A stretch of DNA of 64,000 bases from CAYPTY01 sp965659005 (lineage in GTDB: Bacteria > Bacteroidota > Rhodothermia > Balneolales > Balneolaceae): positions 1 to 64,000 of the forward strand of contig CBFHVG010000052.1 in NCBI GenBank assembly GCA_965659005.1. The letters are read 5' to 3'. This document shows, one piece after another, positions 16,897-26,055 of the stretch. How positions within the stretch are numbered: the first letter of the stretch is position 1; every line of letters begins with the position of its first letter. Under the pieces are notes generated by a model. It was not told where the DNA came from. It saw only the letters and a program-made list of their open reading frames with translations, and ran no database searches. The translations under genes were made by a program, and so were the position numbers.

Positions 16897-18093
16897 TCAG
16901 TTTTTTAAGGACTTTCGCGCAGCCTTCCATTCGATATCAAAACTTAAAGAGTCTTTAAATTGATCTGATTTTTGTATCCATTTTCCATCTTGCCAGATCC
17001 TGGTAAATCCCTTTTCCAATGGCTCGTTAGGATTTTGAAGTGCCAATCTATGATTCAGTTCAGCATAAAATCGCTTTTGATCACTCAATCGATTATTTAC
17101 AGCATTCAGAAGTAAATGCTTATCATTAATAAGCCTTGTTTTAGCCTGTTCGAATTTCTGTTGAACAGCAAGTAGAGCATGTGATTTACTTAAAAATTGA
17201 ACCCTCTCTTTATAGTATTCAACTGCACCAACCACATTAAGTTGAAGCTTCTGGAAAATATCTTCCAGTGCATATCTAACTTCAGTGATGTCGGGCGTAG
17301 CGATTACAGCTGATTGTGTTGGAGTAGCGGCCCTGACATCGGCTACAAAATCTGATATTGCGAAATCAACCTCATGCCCAACTCCACTAATAACTGGAAC
17401 CGAACAATCGAAAACGGCTCTTGCTACAACTTCCTCATTAAATGGCCATAAATCTTCTAAACTACCACCACCTCGTCCAATGATGAGCACATCCACATTC
17501 TTATTTTCCGAAAAATAGTTAATAGCTTTAGCTATTTGTTCAGCAGCACCATTTCCCTGTACGGCCGCATGATGTAAGAGTACTTCTGCTAGAGGCCAAC
17601 GTTGTTCAAGTGTGGATCGAATATCCTGAAAAGCTGCACCAGTCTGTGATGTTACAACCCCAATACGTTCCGGATATCTTGGTAATGGTTTTTTATGAAT
17701 CTGATCAAAAAGCCCTTCTGATTTAAGTTTAGCCTTCAGTTGTTCATATTGCTGTTGCAGTTTTCCAATACCTGCAGCCTGTAACAAGGTTACAATCATT
17801 TGATATCTGCCATGCGGTGCATATATCTGAATATTTCCACCTACAACAAATTGCTGTCCATCAACAACATCAATTCCAATACGCTGTGCATTTCCTCTCC
17901 AGATAACACAAGGAAGCTGAGCTCCATCATCTTTAAGAGTAAAGTAGACATGACCATTTGATGAGCGTTTAACATTAGAAGCTTCTCCTTCGACCAGAAT
18001 ATCCATGAAATTGGATTCAAGAAGCGCCTTTATTTTATCAGTCAGCTCAGTTACTGACGGTACATCAAATAAAAAATGTTTTTGGTCATCCAT
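16897..18093 (-). CDS. xseA: Exodeoxyribonuclease VII large subunit
   Basis: XseA is the catalytic subunit of ExoVII, which degrades single-stranded DNA from both ends in repair. The 398-residue protein has an N-terminal OB fold (about 1-100, SNFMDILVEGEASNVKRSSNGHVYF), the catalytic core with RIGVVTSQTGAAFQDI, LIIGRGGGSLEDLWPFNEE and VISGVGHEVDFAISDFVADVRAATP, and a C-terminal helical part. It ends with the usual G-F-T-R-I strand. No xseB small-subunit gene is next to it in this window, so xseB must lie elsewhere. It is divergent from pyrC. Confidence 0.96.
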   Translation of the reverse strand: MDDQKHFLFDVPSVTELTDKIKALLESNFMDILVEGEASNVKRSSNGHVYFTLKDDGAQLPCVIWRGNAQRIGIDVVDGQQFVVGGNIQIYAPHGRYQMIVTLLQAAGIGKLQQQYEQLKAKLKSEGLFDQIHKKPLPRYPERIGVVTSQTGAAFQDIRSTLEQRWPLAEVLLHHAAVQGNGAAEQIAKAINYFSENKNVDVLIIGRGGGSLEDLWPFNEEVVARAVFDCSVPVISGVGHEVDFAISDFVADVRAATPTQSAVIATPDITEVRYALEDIFQKLQLNVVGAVEYYKERVQFLSKSHALLAVQQKFEQAKTRLINDKHLLLNAVNNRLSDQKRFYAELNHRLALQNPNEPLEKGFTRIWQDGKWIQKSDQFKDSLSFDIEWKAARKSLKN

Positions 18094-18181
18094 TTAAAAA
18101 GTTCTGCTTCTGAGGAGTGTAGATTAAGTTTGATTTGGGCTATATTCAGACTATAAAAATACACCAAAAAATCAGGATTAC

Positions 18182-19471
18182 ATGTCTAATTTCTTATTCA
18201 AGAATGTAAAGCCGGTTTCGCAGAAAGACGACGGCAAAACGACTACAGATATCAGAATTGAAAACGGGGTTATAACAGAGGTTAAAGCCGGATTATCATC
18301 AAAAGACGGAGAAGAAGTCCATGACTTAAATGGGGCTTATGTTTCGCCGGGCTGGATGGATATGCATGTTCACTTAAGAGAACCCGGTTATGAACACAAA
18401 GAAACAATTGAAACAGGTTGTGCAGCCGCAGCATTTGGGGGATTTACTGCGATCGCTTGTATGCCGAATACTAATCCGCCGATACACACTCGAGATGTAG
18501 TCGAATACATTAAAAAGAAATCTGAATCACTACCTGTTGAAGTACATCCTATTGGATGTGTAACAAAGAATAGAGCTGGTGAATCAATAGCTGAAATGTC
18601 TGACATGAAGAATGGTGGAGCTGTTGCTTTCAGTGATGATGGGGATCCTGTTGCTGATTCACAGGTAATGAGAGTAGCTTTAGAGTATTCATCAATGTTG
18701 AACATGCCAATTATCAATCATGAGGAAGATATTCCTCTATCACGCCCGGGGCATATGAATGAGGGTAAAGTCTCAGCACGCCTGGGATTGGATGGCACGC
18801 CTGGCATAGCGGAAGAAACAATGATAGCCCGTGACATTCTGCTTGCTGAGTATACAGGTGGACATATTCACGTTGCTCATATCAGTACTGCAAATGCAGT
18901 CGATTTAGTTCGGCAGGCAAAGAAGAAAGGCATTAATGTTACAACAGAAGTTTGTACTCATCATTTTGATCTGACTGATGAAGAAATCGAAAAAAGACAT
19001 TTTGATACAAATTGCAAAATGCATCCCCCATTAAGAACTCAAGAAGATGTGGATGCGATGGTTGAAGGCTTAGTTGATGGCACAATTGATGTTATCTGTA
19101 CTGATCATGCCCCTCATTCTATAGAAGAAAAAGAAGTTGAGTTTATCTATGCACCAAACGGAATTATTGGTCTCGAAACTTCATGGTCAATTACCAATAA
19201 AAGACTTGTCCAGACCAACAAGCTTAATCTTCAGCAGGTTGTTGATAAAATGGTTTATAAACCACGTGAGATTCTGAATATGGAAATTCCTGAACTCAAG
19301 GAAGGTGCTAATGCTGAATTAACTTTCTTCAACACTGATGAGAAATGGACTTTTTCACCAAATCAGGTTCGGTCAAAATCAAAGAATTCGCCATATCTGG
19401 ATCAAGAATTAGAAGGTAGAGCAGTCGCCATTTTTAATAAAGGGCAATTTGTACTGAATGAGCTCAGATAA
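18182..19471 (+). CDS. pyrC: Dihydroorotase (class I)
   Basis: Dihydroorotase closes carbamoyl-aspartate to dihydroorotate in pyrimidine synthesis. The 429-residue protein shows the zinc motif DMHVHLREPG, CMPNTNPPIH, the metal/base region HVAHIST, and CTDHAPHS with the catalytic Asp. Its length and the longer N-terminal composite domain mark class I rather than the short E. coli type. The next gene, tsaB, begins 14 nt before its stop in another frame. Orotate phosphoribosyltransferase (pyrE) lies at 33421-34071, so the pyrimidine genes are scattered. Confidence 0.97.
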   Translation: MSNFLFKNVKPVSQKDDGKTTTDIRIENGVITEVKAGLSSKDGEEVHDLNGAYVSPGWMDMHVHLREPGYEHKETIETGCAAAAFGGFTAIACMPNTNPPIHTRDVVEYIKKKSESLPVEVHPIGCVTKNRAGESIAEMSDMKNGGAVAFSDDGDPVADSQVMRVALEYSSMLNMPIINHEEDIPLSRPGHMNEGKVSARLGLDGTPGIAEETMIARDILLAEYTGGHIHVAHISTANAVDLVRQAKKKGINVTTEVCTHHFDLTDEEIEKRHFDTNCKMHPPLRTQEDVDAMVEGLVDGTIDVICTDHAPHSIEEKEVEFIYAPNGIIGLETSWSITNKRLVQTNKLNLQQVVDKMVYKPREILNMEIPELKEGANAELTFFNTDEKWTFSPNQVRSKSKNSPYLDQELEGRAVAIFNKGQFVLNELR

Positions 19472-20150
19472 GATGGTGCTTGCTATTGAGACTTCAACTA
19501 ATGTGTGTTCCGTATGTCTCAGAACACCTCTTGGAGATCTTTTTGAAAAAAGAAGTGAAGGGCGTTCCATTCACTCTGAAATGCTTTTTCTTTCTGTTCA
19601 AGAGCTAATGAATGAACATCAGTTTAGTATTAATGAATTGGATGCTGTATTAGTAAGTTCTGGGCCAGGTTCATATACAGGATTAAGGATAGCTGCAAGT
19701 GGGGTTAAGGGTTTATTGTTCGATTCAGATGTGAAACTCTATGCTGTTAATACATTAGCTTCCTTCGGGATGTCAGTACTAGCGACGAATGCTACATGTA
19801 AAACCATACATGCTGTAATTGATGCCAGAAGAACACATTTATATCATCAGTGTTATTTAGTTCAGGACCATTCATTAATAAAAAAGAATGAGCTTGAGGT
19901 GAGAGAAATTTCTGAAATAGACACTATCATAAAGCCTGAAGACTGTATCATCGGGACTGGTATAAACAGACTGAACGATAATCTGGTATCCCAGTTAAAG
20001 GTCTATGACGCAGATTATATTACAGCTAAATCCTTAATTAAGATTTTTGAAGAACAACCGAATTCTGAATGGGTTCAGAACGAAGCTATAGATTTATTTG
20101 AACCTAATTACTTTACATCAAATCAGATTAACAACTCTAATGCGAAGTGA
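19458..20150 (+). CDS. tsaB: tRNA threonylcarbamoyladenosine biosynthesis protein TsaB
   Basis: TsaB pairs with TsaD and TsaE to make t6A37 in ANN-decoding tRNAs. It is an inactive ASKHA paralogue of TsaD. The 230-residue product has the family start VLAIETSTNVCSV, the HSEMLFLSVQELM segment and the signature VSSGPGSYTGLRIAASGVKGL. Two starts are possible: ATG 19458 inside the end of pyrC, or ATG 19473 just after the pyrC stop (MVLAIETSTN), which better matches the usual N terminus. It is probably co-transcribed with pyrC. Confidence 0.94.
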   Translation: MSSDKMVLAIETSTNVCSVCLRTPLGDLFEKRSEGRSIHSEMLFLSVQELMNEHQFSINELDAVLVSSGPGSYTGLRIAASGVKGLLFDSDVKLYAVNTLASFGMSVLATNATCKTIHAVIDARRTHLYHQCYLVQDHSLIKKNELEVREISEIDTIIKPEDCIIGTGINRLNDNLVSQLKVYDADYITAKSLIKIFEEQPNSEWVQNEAIDLFEPNYFTSNQINNSNAK

Positions 20151-20209
20151 TCATGATTTCATGTTCAGATTCCTTATTTTAATCGCCTTATCAACAAAAA
20201 TGAGTATTT

Positions 20210-21055
20210 ATGGCTTGGTTTAAGCGAAAAGACGAAAAAATTCAGACTGATAAAAAGAAGGACATGCCTGAGGGTGTCTGGATTAAGGTTCCTTCAACTG
20301 GTGAAACTATTCACAAAAGAGAACTGGAAGATAATTATTGGGTTGATCCATTAAGTGGTTATCATTTCCGAATTGGATCAAAAGAATACTTCGAGATCTT
20401 ATTTGATAAAGGTGAATTCAAAGAGATAGCTGGTGATATTCTGCCAACAGACCCACTTGAGTTTGAGGACAGAAAAAAATACGCTGATCGTATTGTTGCT
20501 ACTCAAAAAAAATCGGGTTTAACAGATGCTGTGAAGATCGGTGTTGGTAAACTCGAAGGGCTTGATATCGTTATCGGGTGTATGGATTTCAGTTTTATTG
20601 GTGGCTCCATGGGATCTGTAGTAGGTGAGCGACTGGGGAGAGCTATTGATCATGCCAGAGAAAATAAAATCCCACTCATTATAATTTCCCAATCAGGTGG
20701 TGCAAGAATGATGGAGTCGGTGTTAAGTCTCATGCAGCTCGCTAAAACATCCTCTAAACTTGCCCAATTAGAAGAAGCAGGGGTTCCATTTATATCAATT
20801 ATGACAAACCCTACCACGGGTGGTGTAACTGCAAGTTACGCGATGCTTGGTGATTTCAATATTGCAGAACCAGGAGCTCTAATTGGTTTTGCTGGCCCAC
20901 GAGTTATTAAACAAACCATTGGTAGAGATCTTCCGGAAGGCTTCCAAACATCGGAGTACTTACTTGAACATGGTTTTCTTGACATCATTGTTTCAAGGCC
21001 GAAAATGAAATCTAAAGTAGCTCAGTTGTTAAAGTTGGTTCTTCATAAATATTGA
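20210..21055 (+). CDS. accD: Acetyl-CoA carboxylase carboxyltransferase beta subunit, zinc-ribbon cysteines missing
   Basis: AccD with AccA transfers the carboxyl group from biotin to acetyl-CoA in the first step of fatty-acid synthesis. The 281-residue protein aligns throughout with AccD: PEGVWIKVPSTGE at the start, then GVGKLEGLDIVIGCMDFSFIGGSMGSVVGERLGRAI, the oxyanion-type segment SQSGGARMMES, and TNPTTGGVTASYAMLGD. In the N-terminal zinc ribbon the usual WTKCDSCG and VCPKC motifs are replaced by WIKVPSTG and VDPLSG, so all four zinc-ligand cysteines are lost while the surrounding fold is kept. The catalytic core looks intact. No accA is nearby. Confidence 0.95.
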   Translation: MAWFKRKDEKIQTDKKKDMPEGVWIKVPSTGETIHKRELEDNYWVDPLSGYHFRIGSKEYFEILFDKGEFKEIAGDILPTDPLEFEDRKKYADRIVATQKKSGLTDAVKIGVGKLEGLDIVIGCMDFSFIGGSMGSVVGERLGRAIDHARENKIPLIIISQSGGARMMESVLSLMQLAKTSSKLAQLEEAGVPFISIMTNPTTGGVTASYAMLGDFNIAEPGALIGFAGPRVIKQTIGRDLPEGFQTSEYLLEHGFLDIIVSRPKMKSKVAQLLKLVLHKY

Positions 21056-21115
21056 GTTCAACTGACTTACAACTATTCAACTATTCAATTATTCATTAAT
21101 CGAAAAGATTTACCT

Positions 21116-23290
21116 ATGAAACGTCTTTCAACATTATTCGTCGTATTCTTCGCGCTTAGCTCATTAGTATTAGCTCAAAAGAAACCAATTGAATTTGAAA
21201 ACCTTTTTGATGGCACTTTCAGAAGTGAGGGAATTACTAATGTTCGTTGGATGAACGATGGAAATTTCTACTCTGAGTCCAGAGGCCAGCAGATTCTTCA
21301 GAATAATATTCTAAAAGAGGAACAAACTGTTCTTTTTGACGGTGCAAAGTTTACAAGTGAGGAAAGGCCAAATGGTATTTATGTGGATGGATATCAATTT
21401 TCTGCTGATGAAAGTAAAATTATGATTCGCACGGATGTTGAACGCATCTGGAGAAGATCTACTCGTGAAAATTATTATGTCTATGACAGAGGAAATGAGA
21501 CACTGACAAAGCTTACTCAGAATGATGGTAAACAACAATTTGGTGAACTTTCGCCTGCGGGTGATAAGGCCGCATTTGTAAGAGATAACAATCTATTCTG
21601 GGTAAATCTCAGTTCAGGTGAAGAAACGCAGATCACTGAAGATGGTGAAATTAATGCGATCCTTAATGGTGGAACAGACTGGGTTTATGAGGAAGAGTTT
21701 TCATTTGCAAAAGCTTGGGCCTGGTCACCAAATGGAAATAGAATAGCATTCTACAGGTTTGATGAAAAAGAAGTTCCTGAGTTTTACTTCACTAGCTGGG
21801 GAGGCCTTTATCCCGGTAAAGTGGAGTATAAGTATCCTAAAGCTGGCGAAACTAATTCAGTAGTATCCATTCATGTTTATGACTTGGAAACAGGTGAAAC
21901 TATGATGATGGATATAGGCGAAGAAACGGATCAGTATATACCTAGAATCAACTGGACAACGAATTCAAATACTTTGGCCATTCGAAGAATGAATCGTCTT
22001 CAGAATAAGCAAGACTTAATGCTGGCTGATGTTAGTACAGGTGAGACAACTATTATCATGACTGAAGAAAATGAGAATGGCTGGTTGGATGTACATGATA
22101 ATCTGCACTTTCTCTCAAACGGTAAGCAATTTCTCTATACATCAGAAAAAAGCGGATACAATCATATCTATTTATATGATATGAGTGGTGAAGAACTCAC
22201 TCAAGTTACAAAAGGAGAATATGAGGTAACTGGATTTCTAGGATATGATGAACGTTCTCATATGATCTATTATACCTCAACAGAAGGGTCATCAATGGGT
22301 AGACAACTTTATACTTGCCGAGTTGATGGTAAAAGAACGAAGAAACTTAGTAAAGGTGATGGATGGCACGCCATCAACATGAGTAAAGACTTTAAGTATT
22401 TTATTGATACTCATTCAAGCAGTACTCAGCCTAACCGATATACTCTGCACAATAATAAAGGTAAAGAACTGAGAGTACTTCAGGATAATGCTGATCTTGC
22501 CAAAAGACTGGAAGGTTTTGATTACCGTAATAAAGAGTTTTTGGAACTTGATCTAAATGGCACAAAGCTGAATGCATATATGATCAAACCTTCGAACTTT
22601 GATGAAACACTTCAATATCCAGTATTCATGTATGTATATGGAGGCCCGGGTAGTCAAACTGTGAACAATCGCTGGGAAGGTGGCGTGAGAGGTGGTTTCC
22701 ACCAAATGCTGGCTAATAAGGGATACATAATTGTAAGTGTTGATAATCGTGGTACAGGCGGTAAAGGGCGTGATTTCAAACAAGTTACTTACAAGCAATT
22801 AGGTGTATACGAGGCAATGGATCAAGCAGAGGCAGCGCGCATTGTAGCCGAGCTTCCTTTTGTAGATAAGGATAGAATTGGAATCTGGGGTTGGAGTTAT
22901 GGTGGTTACATGTCAACACTGGCTCTGGCAGAAGGAAATGACATTTTCAGCACAGCTATTGCAGTAGCACCTGTGACTTCCTGGAGATACTACGATACCA
23001 TTTATACAGAACGATATATGCAGACACCTCAGTTAAATCCAGAAGGATATGACAAAGGAGCTCCTATAAGCAGGGCAGCAGATATCAAAGGGAATTATCT
23101 TTTAGTTCATGGAACTGGAGATGATAATGTGCATTATCAGAATGCTGTATCTATGGTTGAATCACTAATAGCAGCTGATGTACAATTCGAGACTATGTAC
23201 TACCCGAATAGAAATCATGGAATTTATGGTGGTAATACTACTCGCCATTTATACAGGATGATGACCGACTTTATTCTGGAAAATTTATAA
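21116..23290 (+). CDS. S9 family prolyl oligopeptidase (dipeptidyl peptidase IV type)
   Basis: This is a secreted serine peptidase that removes X-Pro or X-Ala dipeptides from N termini, as in DPP IV of Bacteroidota. The 724-residue protein has a signal peptide (ending VLAQ, residue about 20), an N-terminal beta-propeller (about 40-480) containing the DWVYEEEF motif that binds the substrate N terminus, and a C-terminal alpha/beta hydrolase with nucleophile S594 in GWSYGGY, Asp at 669/670 in GTGDDNVHYQN and H701 in NRNHGIYGG. It has a strong terminator just downstream and is a single transcription unit. Confidence 0.95.
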   Translation: MKRLSTLFVVFFALSSLVLAQKKPIEFENLFDGTFRSEGITNVRWMNDGNFYSESRGQQILQNNILKEEQTVLFDGAKFTSEERPNGIYVDGYQFSADESKIMIRTDVERIWRRSTRENYYVYDRGNETLTKLTQNDGKQQFGELSPAGDKAAFVRDNNLFWVNLSSGEETQITEDGEINAILNGGTDWVYEEEFSFAKAWAWSPNGNRIAFYRFDEKEVPEFYFTSWGGLYPGKVEYKYPKAGETNSVVSIHVYDLETGETMMMDIGEETDQYIPRINWTTNSNTLAIRRMNRLQNKQDLMLADVSTGETTIIMTEENENGWLDVHDNLHFLSNGKQFLYTSEKSGYNHIYLYDMSGEELTQVTKGEYEVTGFLGYDERSHMIYYTSTEGSSMGRQLYTCRVDGKRTKKLSKGDGWHAINMSKDFKYFIDTHSSSTQPNRYTLHNNKGKELRVLQDNADLAKRLEGFDYRNKEFLELDLNGTKLNAYMIKPSNFDETLQYPVFMYVYGGPGSQTVNNRWEGGVRGGFHQMLANKGYIIVSVDNRGTGGKGRDFKQVTYKQLGVYEAMDQAEAARIVAELPFVDKDRIGIWGWSYGGYMSTLALAEGNDIFSTAIAVAPVTSWRYYDTIYTERYMQTPQLNPEGYDKGAPISRAADIKGNYLLVHGTGDDNVHYQNAVSMVESLIAADVQFETMYYPNRNHGIYGGNTTRHLYRMMTDFILENL

Positions 23291-23308
23291 GAATCATTTA
23301 GATGAGAA

Positions 23309-23345
23309 AGGAACGGTTTCCTCTAAAAGGGGAAGCCGTTTTTTG
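23309..23345 (+). terminator. intrinsic terminator ending 3 nt before obg
   Basis: AACGGTTTCC (23312-23321) pairs with GGGGAAGCCGTT (23329-23340) with a small bulge, and a T-run follows to 23344. It terminates the peptidase gene. Unusually, the T-run is almost in contact with the obg ATG at 23348, and the 3' arm holds the only purine-rich sequence (AAGGGGAAG) that could act as the obg ribosome binding site. Confidence 0.85.
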
Positions 23346-23347
23346 TT

Positions 23348-24340
23348 ATGAGATTTGCAGACTACGCAAAAATATATGTAACTGCCGGTAATGGAGGGAA
23401 TGGTTCTGTTCATTTCAGGAGAGAAAAATTTGTTCCTAGAGGTGGGCCGGATGGCGGTGATGGCGGTAAGGGCGGAGACATTGTGCTTGTTGGAAATAAA
23501 CAAATGAATACCTTATTGGATTTGAGATATAGAAAGTTTATCAAAGCCAAAAGAGGAGATGATGGTGCTAAAAGTCGAAGGTCCGGTAAAACTGGGGAAT
23601 CAGAATACTTGCAAGTTCCACTTGGAACAGTAGCCTTTGAAGCAGATACTAAATTGAGATTGGGAGAAATTACTGACGATGGTCAGGAACTGGTCATAGC
23701 TGAGGGAGGTAAGGGGGGACTTGGTAACTGGCATTATAAGTCTGCAACAAACCAGACGCCACAATATGCTCAAGATGGATTACCGGGTGAAGAAAGAATA
23801 GTGGAATTAGAACTAAAATTGATTGCTGATGTTGGTTTAGTAGGTTTTCCTAATGCAGGTAAGAGTACACTACTTTCCTCCATTTCTGAAGCACAACCCA
23901 AAATTGGCGACTATCCATTCACAACTCTTGAACCAAACCTCGGTGTCGTTACTTTTACTGATTATCGATCATTTGTGATGGCTGATATACCTGGAATCAT
24001 AGAGGATGCACATGAGGGAAAAGGGCTGGGAATTCAGTTTCTAAGACATATTGAAAGAAATAAAGTACTCCTATTTATGGTATCCGCAGATACCGATATC
24101 CATTATGAATACAATGCTTTGCTTAATGAATTGAAAGCATTTCGACCTGATTTATTGACAAAACCGAGAGTGTTAGCTGTTACTAAAATGGACTTATTGG
24201 AAGGTTTTAAATTAGATCAGGACTTACCTGAAGGCGATATTCCTGTTATTCAAATTTCAGCAGCAACCGGGCACAATCTGGATATGTTGAAAGAAACAAT
24301 ATGGGAAAAGCTTCAGGAAATTGAGAGAGAAGAGTCTTAA
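23348..24340 (+). CDS. obg: GTPase Obg/CgtA
   Basis: Obg is a ribosome-associated GTPase needed for 50S assembly and stress control. The 330-residue product has the glycine-rich Obg fold at residues 1-158 (MRFADYAKIYVTAGNGGNGS, GGDGGKGGDI) and a G domain with G1 GFPNAGKSTLLS, G3 DIPGIIEDA, G4 TKMD and G5 ISAATG. It lacks the C-terminal OCT extension, as in many FCB-group bacteria. The start is fixed by the conserved N terminus, yet an intrinsic terminator ends 3 nt upstream. DprA overlaps its end by 20 nt. Confidence 0.97.
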   Translation: MRFADYAKIYVTAGNGGNGSVHFRREKFVPRGGPDGGDGGKGGDIVLVGNKQMNTLLDLRYRKFIKAKRGDDGAKSRRSGKTGESEYLQVPLGTVAFEADTKLRLGEITDDGQELVIAEGGKGGLGNWHYKSATNQTPQYAQDGLPGEERIVELELKLIADVGLVGFPNAGKSTLLSSISEAQPKIGDYPFTTLEPNLGVVTFTDYRSFVMADIPGIIEDAHEGKGLGIQFLRHIERNKVLLFMVSADTDIHYEYNALLNELKAFRPDLLTKPRVLAVTKMDLLEGFKLDQDLPEGDIPVIQISAATGHNLDMLKETIWEKLQEIEREES

Positions 24341-25421
24341 AGAACTCATTGCTTTAACACTAATACCGGGTCTGGGTAATCGAAAAGTACAATCTTTACT
24401 TGATTCCTTCGGTGATGCTTCAAAAGTCTTTAAACAGAGTAAAAGAAGTTTACTTAGAGTTGAGGGCATAGGTGAAGCCAGTGCACTGGGCATACTGTCC
24501 TTTAAAGACTGGGATAGGGTAAAGCAAATATTGAATCGGACAAATGAAATAGGAGCCGAGTTACTCACTTATTCAAGTTCTAATTATCCACCTCATTTAA
24601 AAAGAATATACGATCCACCTCTATTGCTATGGGTTAAAGGAAATCCATCCATACTGCAGTCAAAAGGTATTGCTGTAGTTGGAACAAGATCTCCATCAGG
24701 CTACGGTAAAAGAATAGCTGAATTATTAACAAAAGACTTAATCCATCAACAGCTAACAATAATCAGTGGACTTGCTTATGGAATTGATACCATAGCTCAT
24801 CAAACTACGGTAGAGCATGCAGGAAATACGATTGCAGTACTAGGTTCAGGTATTGATGTTATATATCCATGGCGGAATAGTAACCTAGCAAATAAAATAA
24901 TAGAAACTGGAGGAGCAGTTATAAGTGAGTTTCCACCAGGTTCAAAACCCGATGCCGGTAATTTTCCCATCAGAAACCGAATAGTAAGTGGACTAAGTCT
25001 TGGTGTTCTTGTCATAGAGTCTGGAGTACAGGGAGGCAGTTTAATAACAGCAGAATTAGCCCTGGATCAAGGAAGAGAAGTCTTTTCGGTTCCACATACG
25101 ATGGAAAATGTTAAAGGGAATGGCTGCAATTATTTGATAAAATCGGGACAAGCCAAATTAGTGCAGGGCGTACATGATATCATGGATGAGCTTCCAGTAG
25201 ATGCTAAACCAGGCAATTACTCAAAAAATATTGGTGAGATAAGTAAACTAGATGATGTTGCAAAGGCTATCTGTAATCATCTGGAATCTTCTGAGTATAG
25301 TGTTGATGAACTAGCTGAATTGATGAATATGCAAACTAGTAGTGTTTTGGTTCAACTACTTGAATTGGAGATGAATGGGCTTATTAGACAAAAGGCAGGC
25401 AAAGTCTTTAAACGACCTTAA
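24321..25421 (+). CDS. dprA: DNA-processing protein DprA
   Basis: DprA (Smf) loads RecA on incoming single-stranded DNA in natural transformation. The 366-residue protein has an N-terminal helix-hairpin-helix part (LIPGLGNRKVQSLLDSFG), the Rossmann core with VVGTRSPSGYGKRIAE, SGLAYGIDTIAH, EFPPGSKPDAGNFPIRNRIVSGLS and VQGGSLITAELALDQGR, and a C-terminal winged-helix domain (about 310-366, SSEYSVDELAELM). Translation probably starts at TTG 24321, overlapping obg by 20 nt. No ATG lies before the conserved region. Confidence 0.94.
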   Translation: MREKSLKELIALTLIPGLGNRKVQSLLDSFGDASKVFKQSKRSLLRVEGIGEASALGILSFKDWDRVKQILNRTNEIGAELLTYSSSNYPPHLKRIYDPPLLLWVKGNPSILQSKGIAVVGTRSPSGYGKRIAELLTKDLIHQQLTIISGLAYGIDTIAHQTTVEHAGNTIAVLGSGIDVIYPWRNSNLANKIIETGGAVISEFPPGSKPDAGNFPIRNRIVSGLSLGVLVIESGVQGGSLITAELALDQGREVFSVPHTMENVKGNGCNYLIKSGQAKLVQGVHDIMDELPVDAKPGNYSKNIGEISKLDDVAKAICNHLESSEYSVDELAELMNMQTSSVLVQLLELEMNGLIRQKAGKVFKRP

Positions 25422-25464
25422 TCGAATGCTCAGTATAAATTCGTAGTTAGGTTATTCGAATTAG

Positions 25465-25472
25465 TATATTTG
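25465..25472 (+). promoter_or_regulatory. candidate -7 element for the DUF3109 gene
   Basis: TATATTTG matches the Bacteroidota -7 consensus TAnnTTTG exactly and ends 3 nt before the ATG at 25476. If used, the transcript would start at or next to the start codon, giving a leaderless mRNA. A TTTG at the right -33 distance is not present, so support is moderate to weak. Confidence 0.3.
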
Positions 25473-25475
25473 TTC

Positions 25476-26054
25476 ATGTTCAGAGTAAAAGACACCATTC
25501 TTTCAGAAGATATTGCAACAGCTAAGTTTGCTTGTGATCTGCCTAAATGTAAGGGAGCATGCTGTGTGGTTGGCGATGCAGGCGCACCGGTCTCCTCTAA
25601 AGAAATGCCGGTTCTCAATAAAGCTTATAGAATGCTAAAAGATGAACTTCAACCTGAAGCCAAAGACCTGGTAGAAAAAGAAGGACTTATCAAAGGGTCA
25701 AACTCAGCCGGTCTGGAACTAAACTGTATTGATTCAGGAGAATGTGTATTTGTTATTTATGATGATGATAATGTAGCGAAATGTGCAATTCAGAAAGCTT
25801 ATTTTGAAGGCCGTTTTAGTTGGGAAAAACCTTTAAGCTGTCACCTATTTCCAGTAAGGCTAAAAAATATTGCTGGATTCCAATATGCTAATTTCGAATA
25901 CGTTTCAAACATATGTTCTCCAGCTTGTGATAAAGGAGAGAAATTGGGAATATACCTTTCGGATTTTCTTGAAGCTCCTTTAACAAGACGTTATGGTGAG
26001 GAATGGTATAAAGAATTTAAAAATGCATGTGAGGATTTGAGAGCATCAGAATAA
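25476..26054 (+). CDS. DUF3109 family cysteine-rich protein
   Basis: The function is unknown. The product of about 192 residues belongs to DUF3109, found mostly in Bacteroidota and related to the YkgJ-type CxxCxGxCC zinc/iron-chelatase-like proteins. Characteristic parts are FACDLPKCKGACCVVGDAGAP near the start, LNCIDSGECVF, KCAIQKAYFEG, LSCHLFPVRL and SNICSPACDKG, a cysteine set suited to metal binding. I take ATG 25476 (MFRVKDTIL), since the in-frame TTG at 25470 adds only two residues. The next gene, rpoN, starts 1 nt after its stop, so the two are co-transcribed. Confidence 0.88.
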   Translation: MFRVKDTILSEDIATAKFACDLPKCKGACCVVGDAGAPVSSKEMPVLNKAYRMLKDELQPEAKDLVEKEGLIKGSNSAGLELNCIDSGECVFVIYDDDNVAKCAIQKAYFEGRFSWEKPLSCHLFPVRLKNIAGFQYANFEYVSNICSPACDKGEKLGIYLSDFLEAPLTRRYGEEWYKEFKNACEDLRASE

Positions 26055-26055
26055 C

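Noticed and set aside
21070..21098. Short tandem repeat of ATTCA/ACTATTCA before the peptidase gene
   Set aside because: It has only three or four imperfect AT-rich units, so chance is likely; no functional context.
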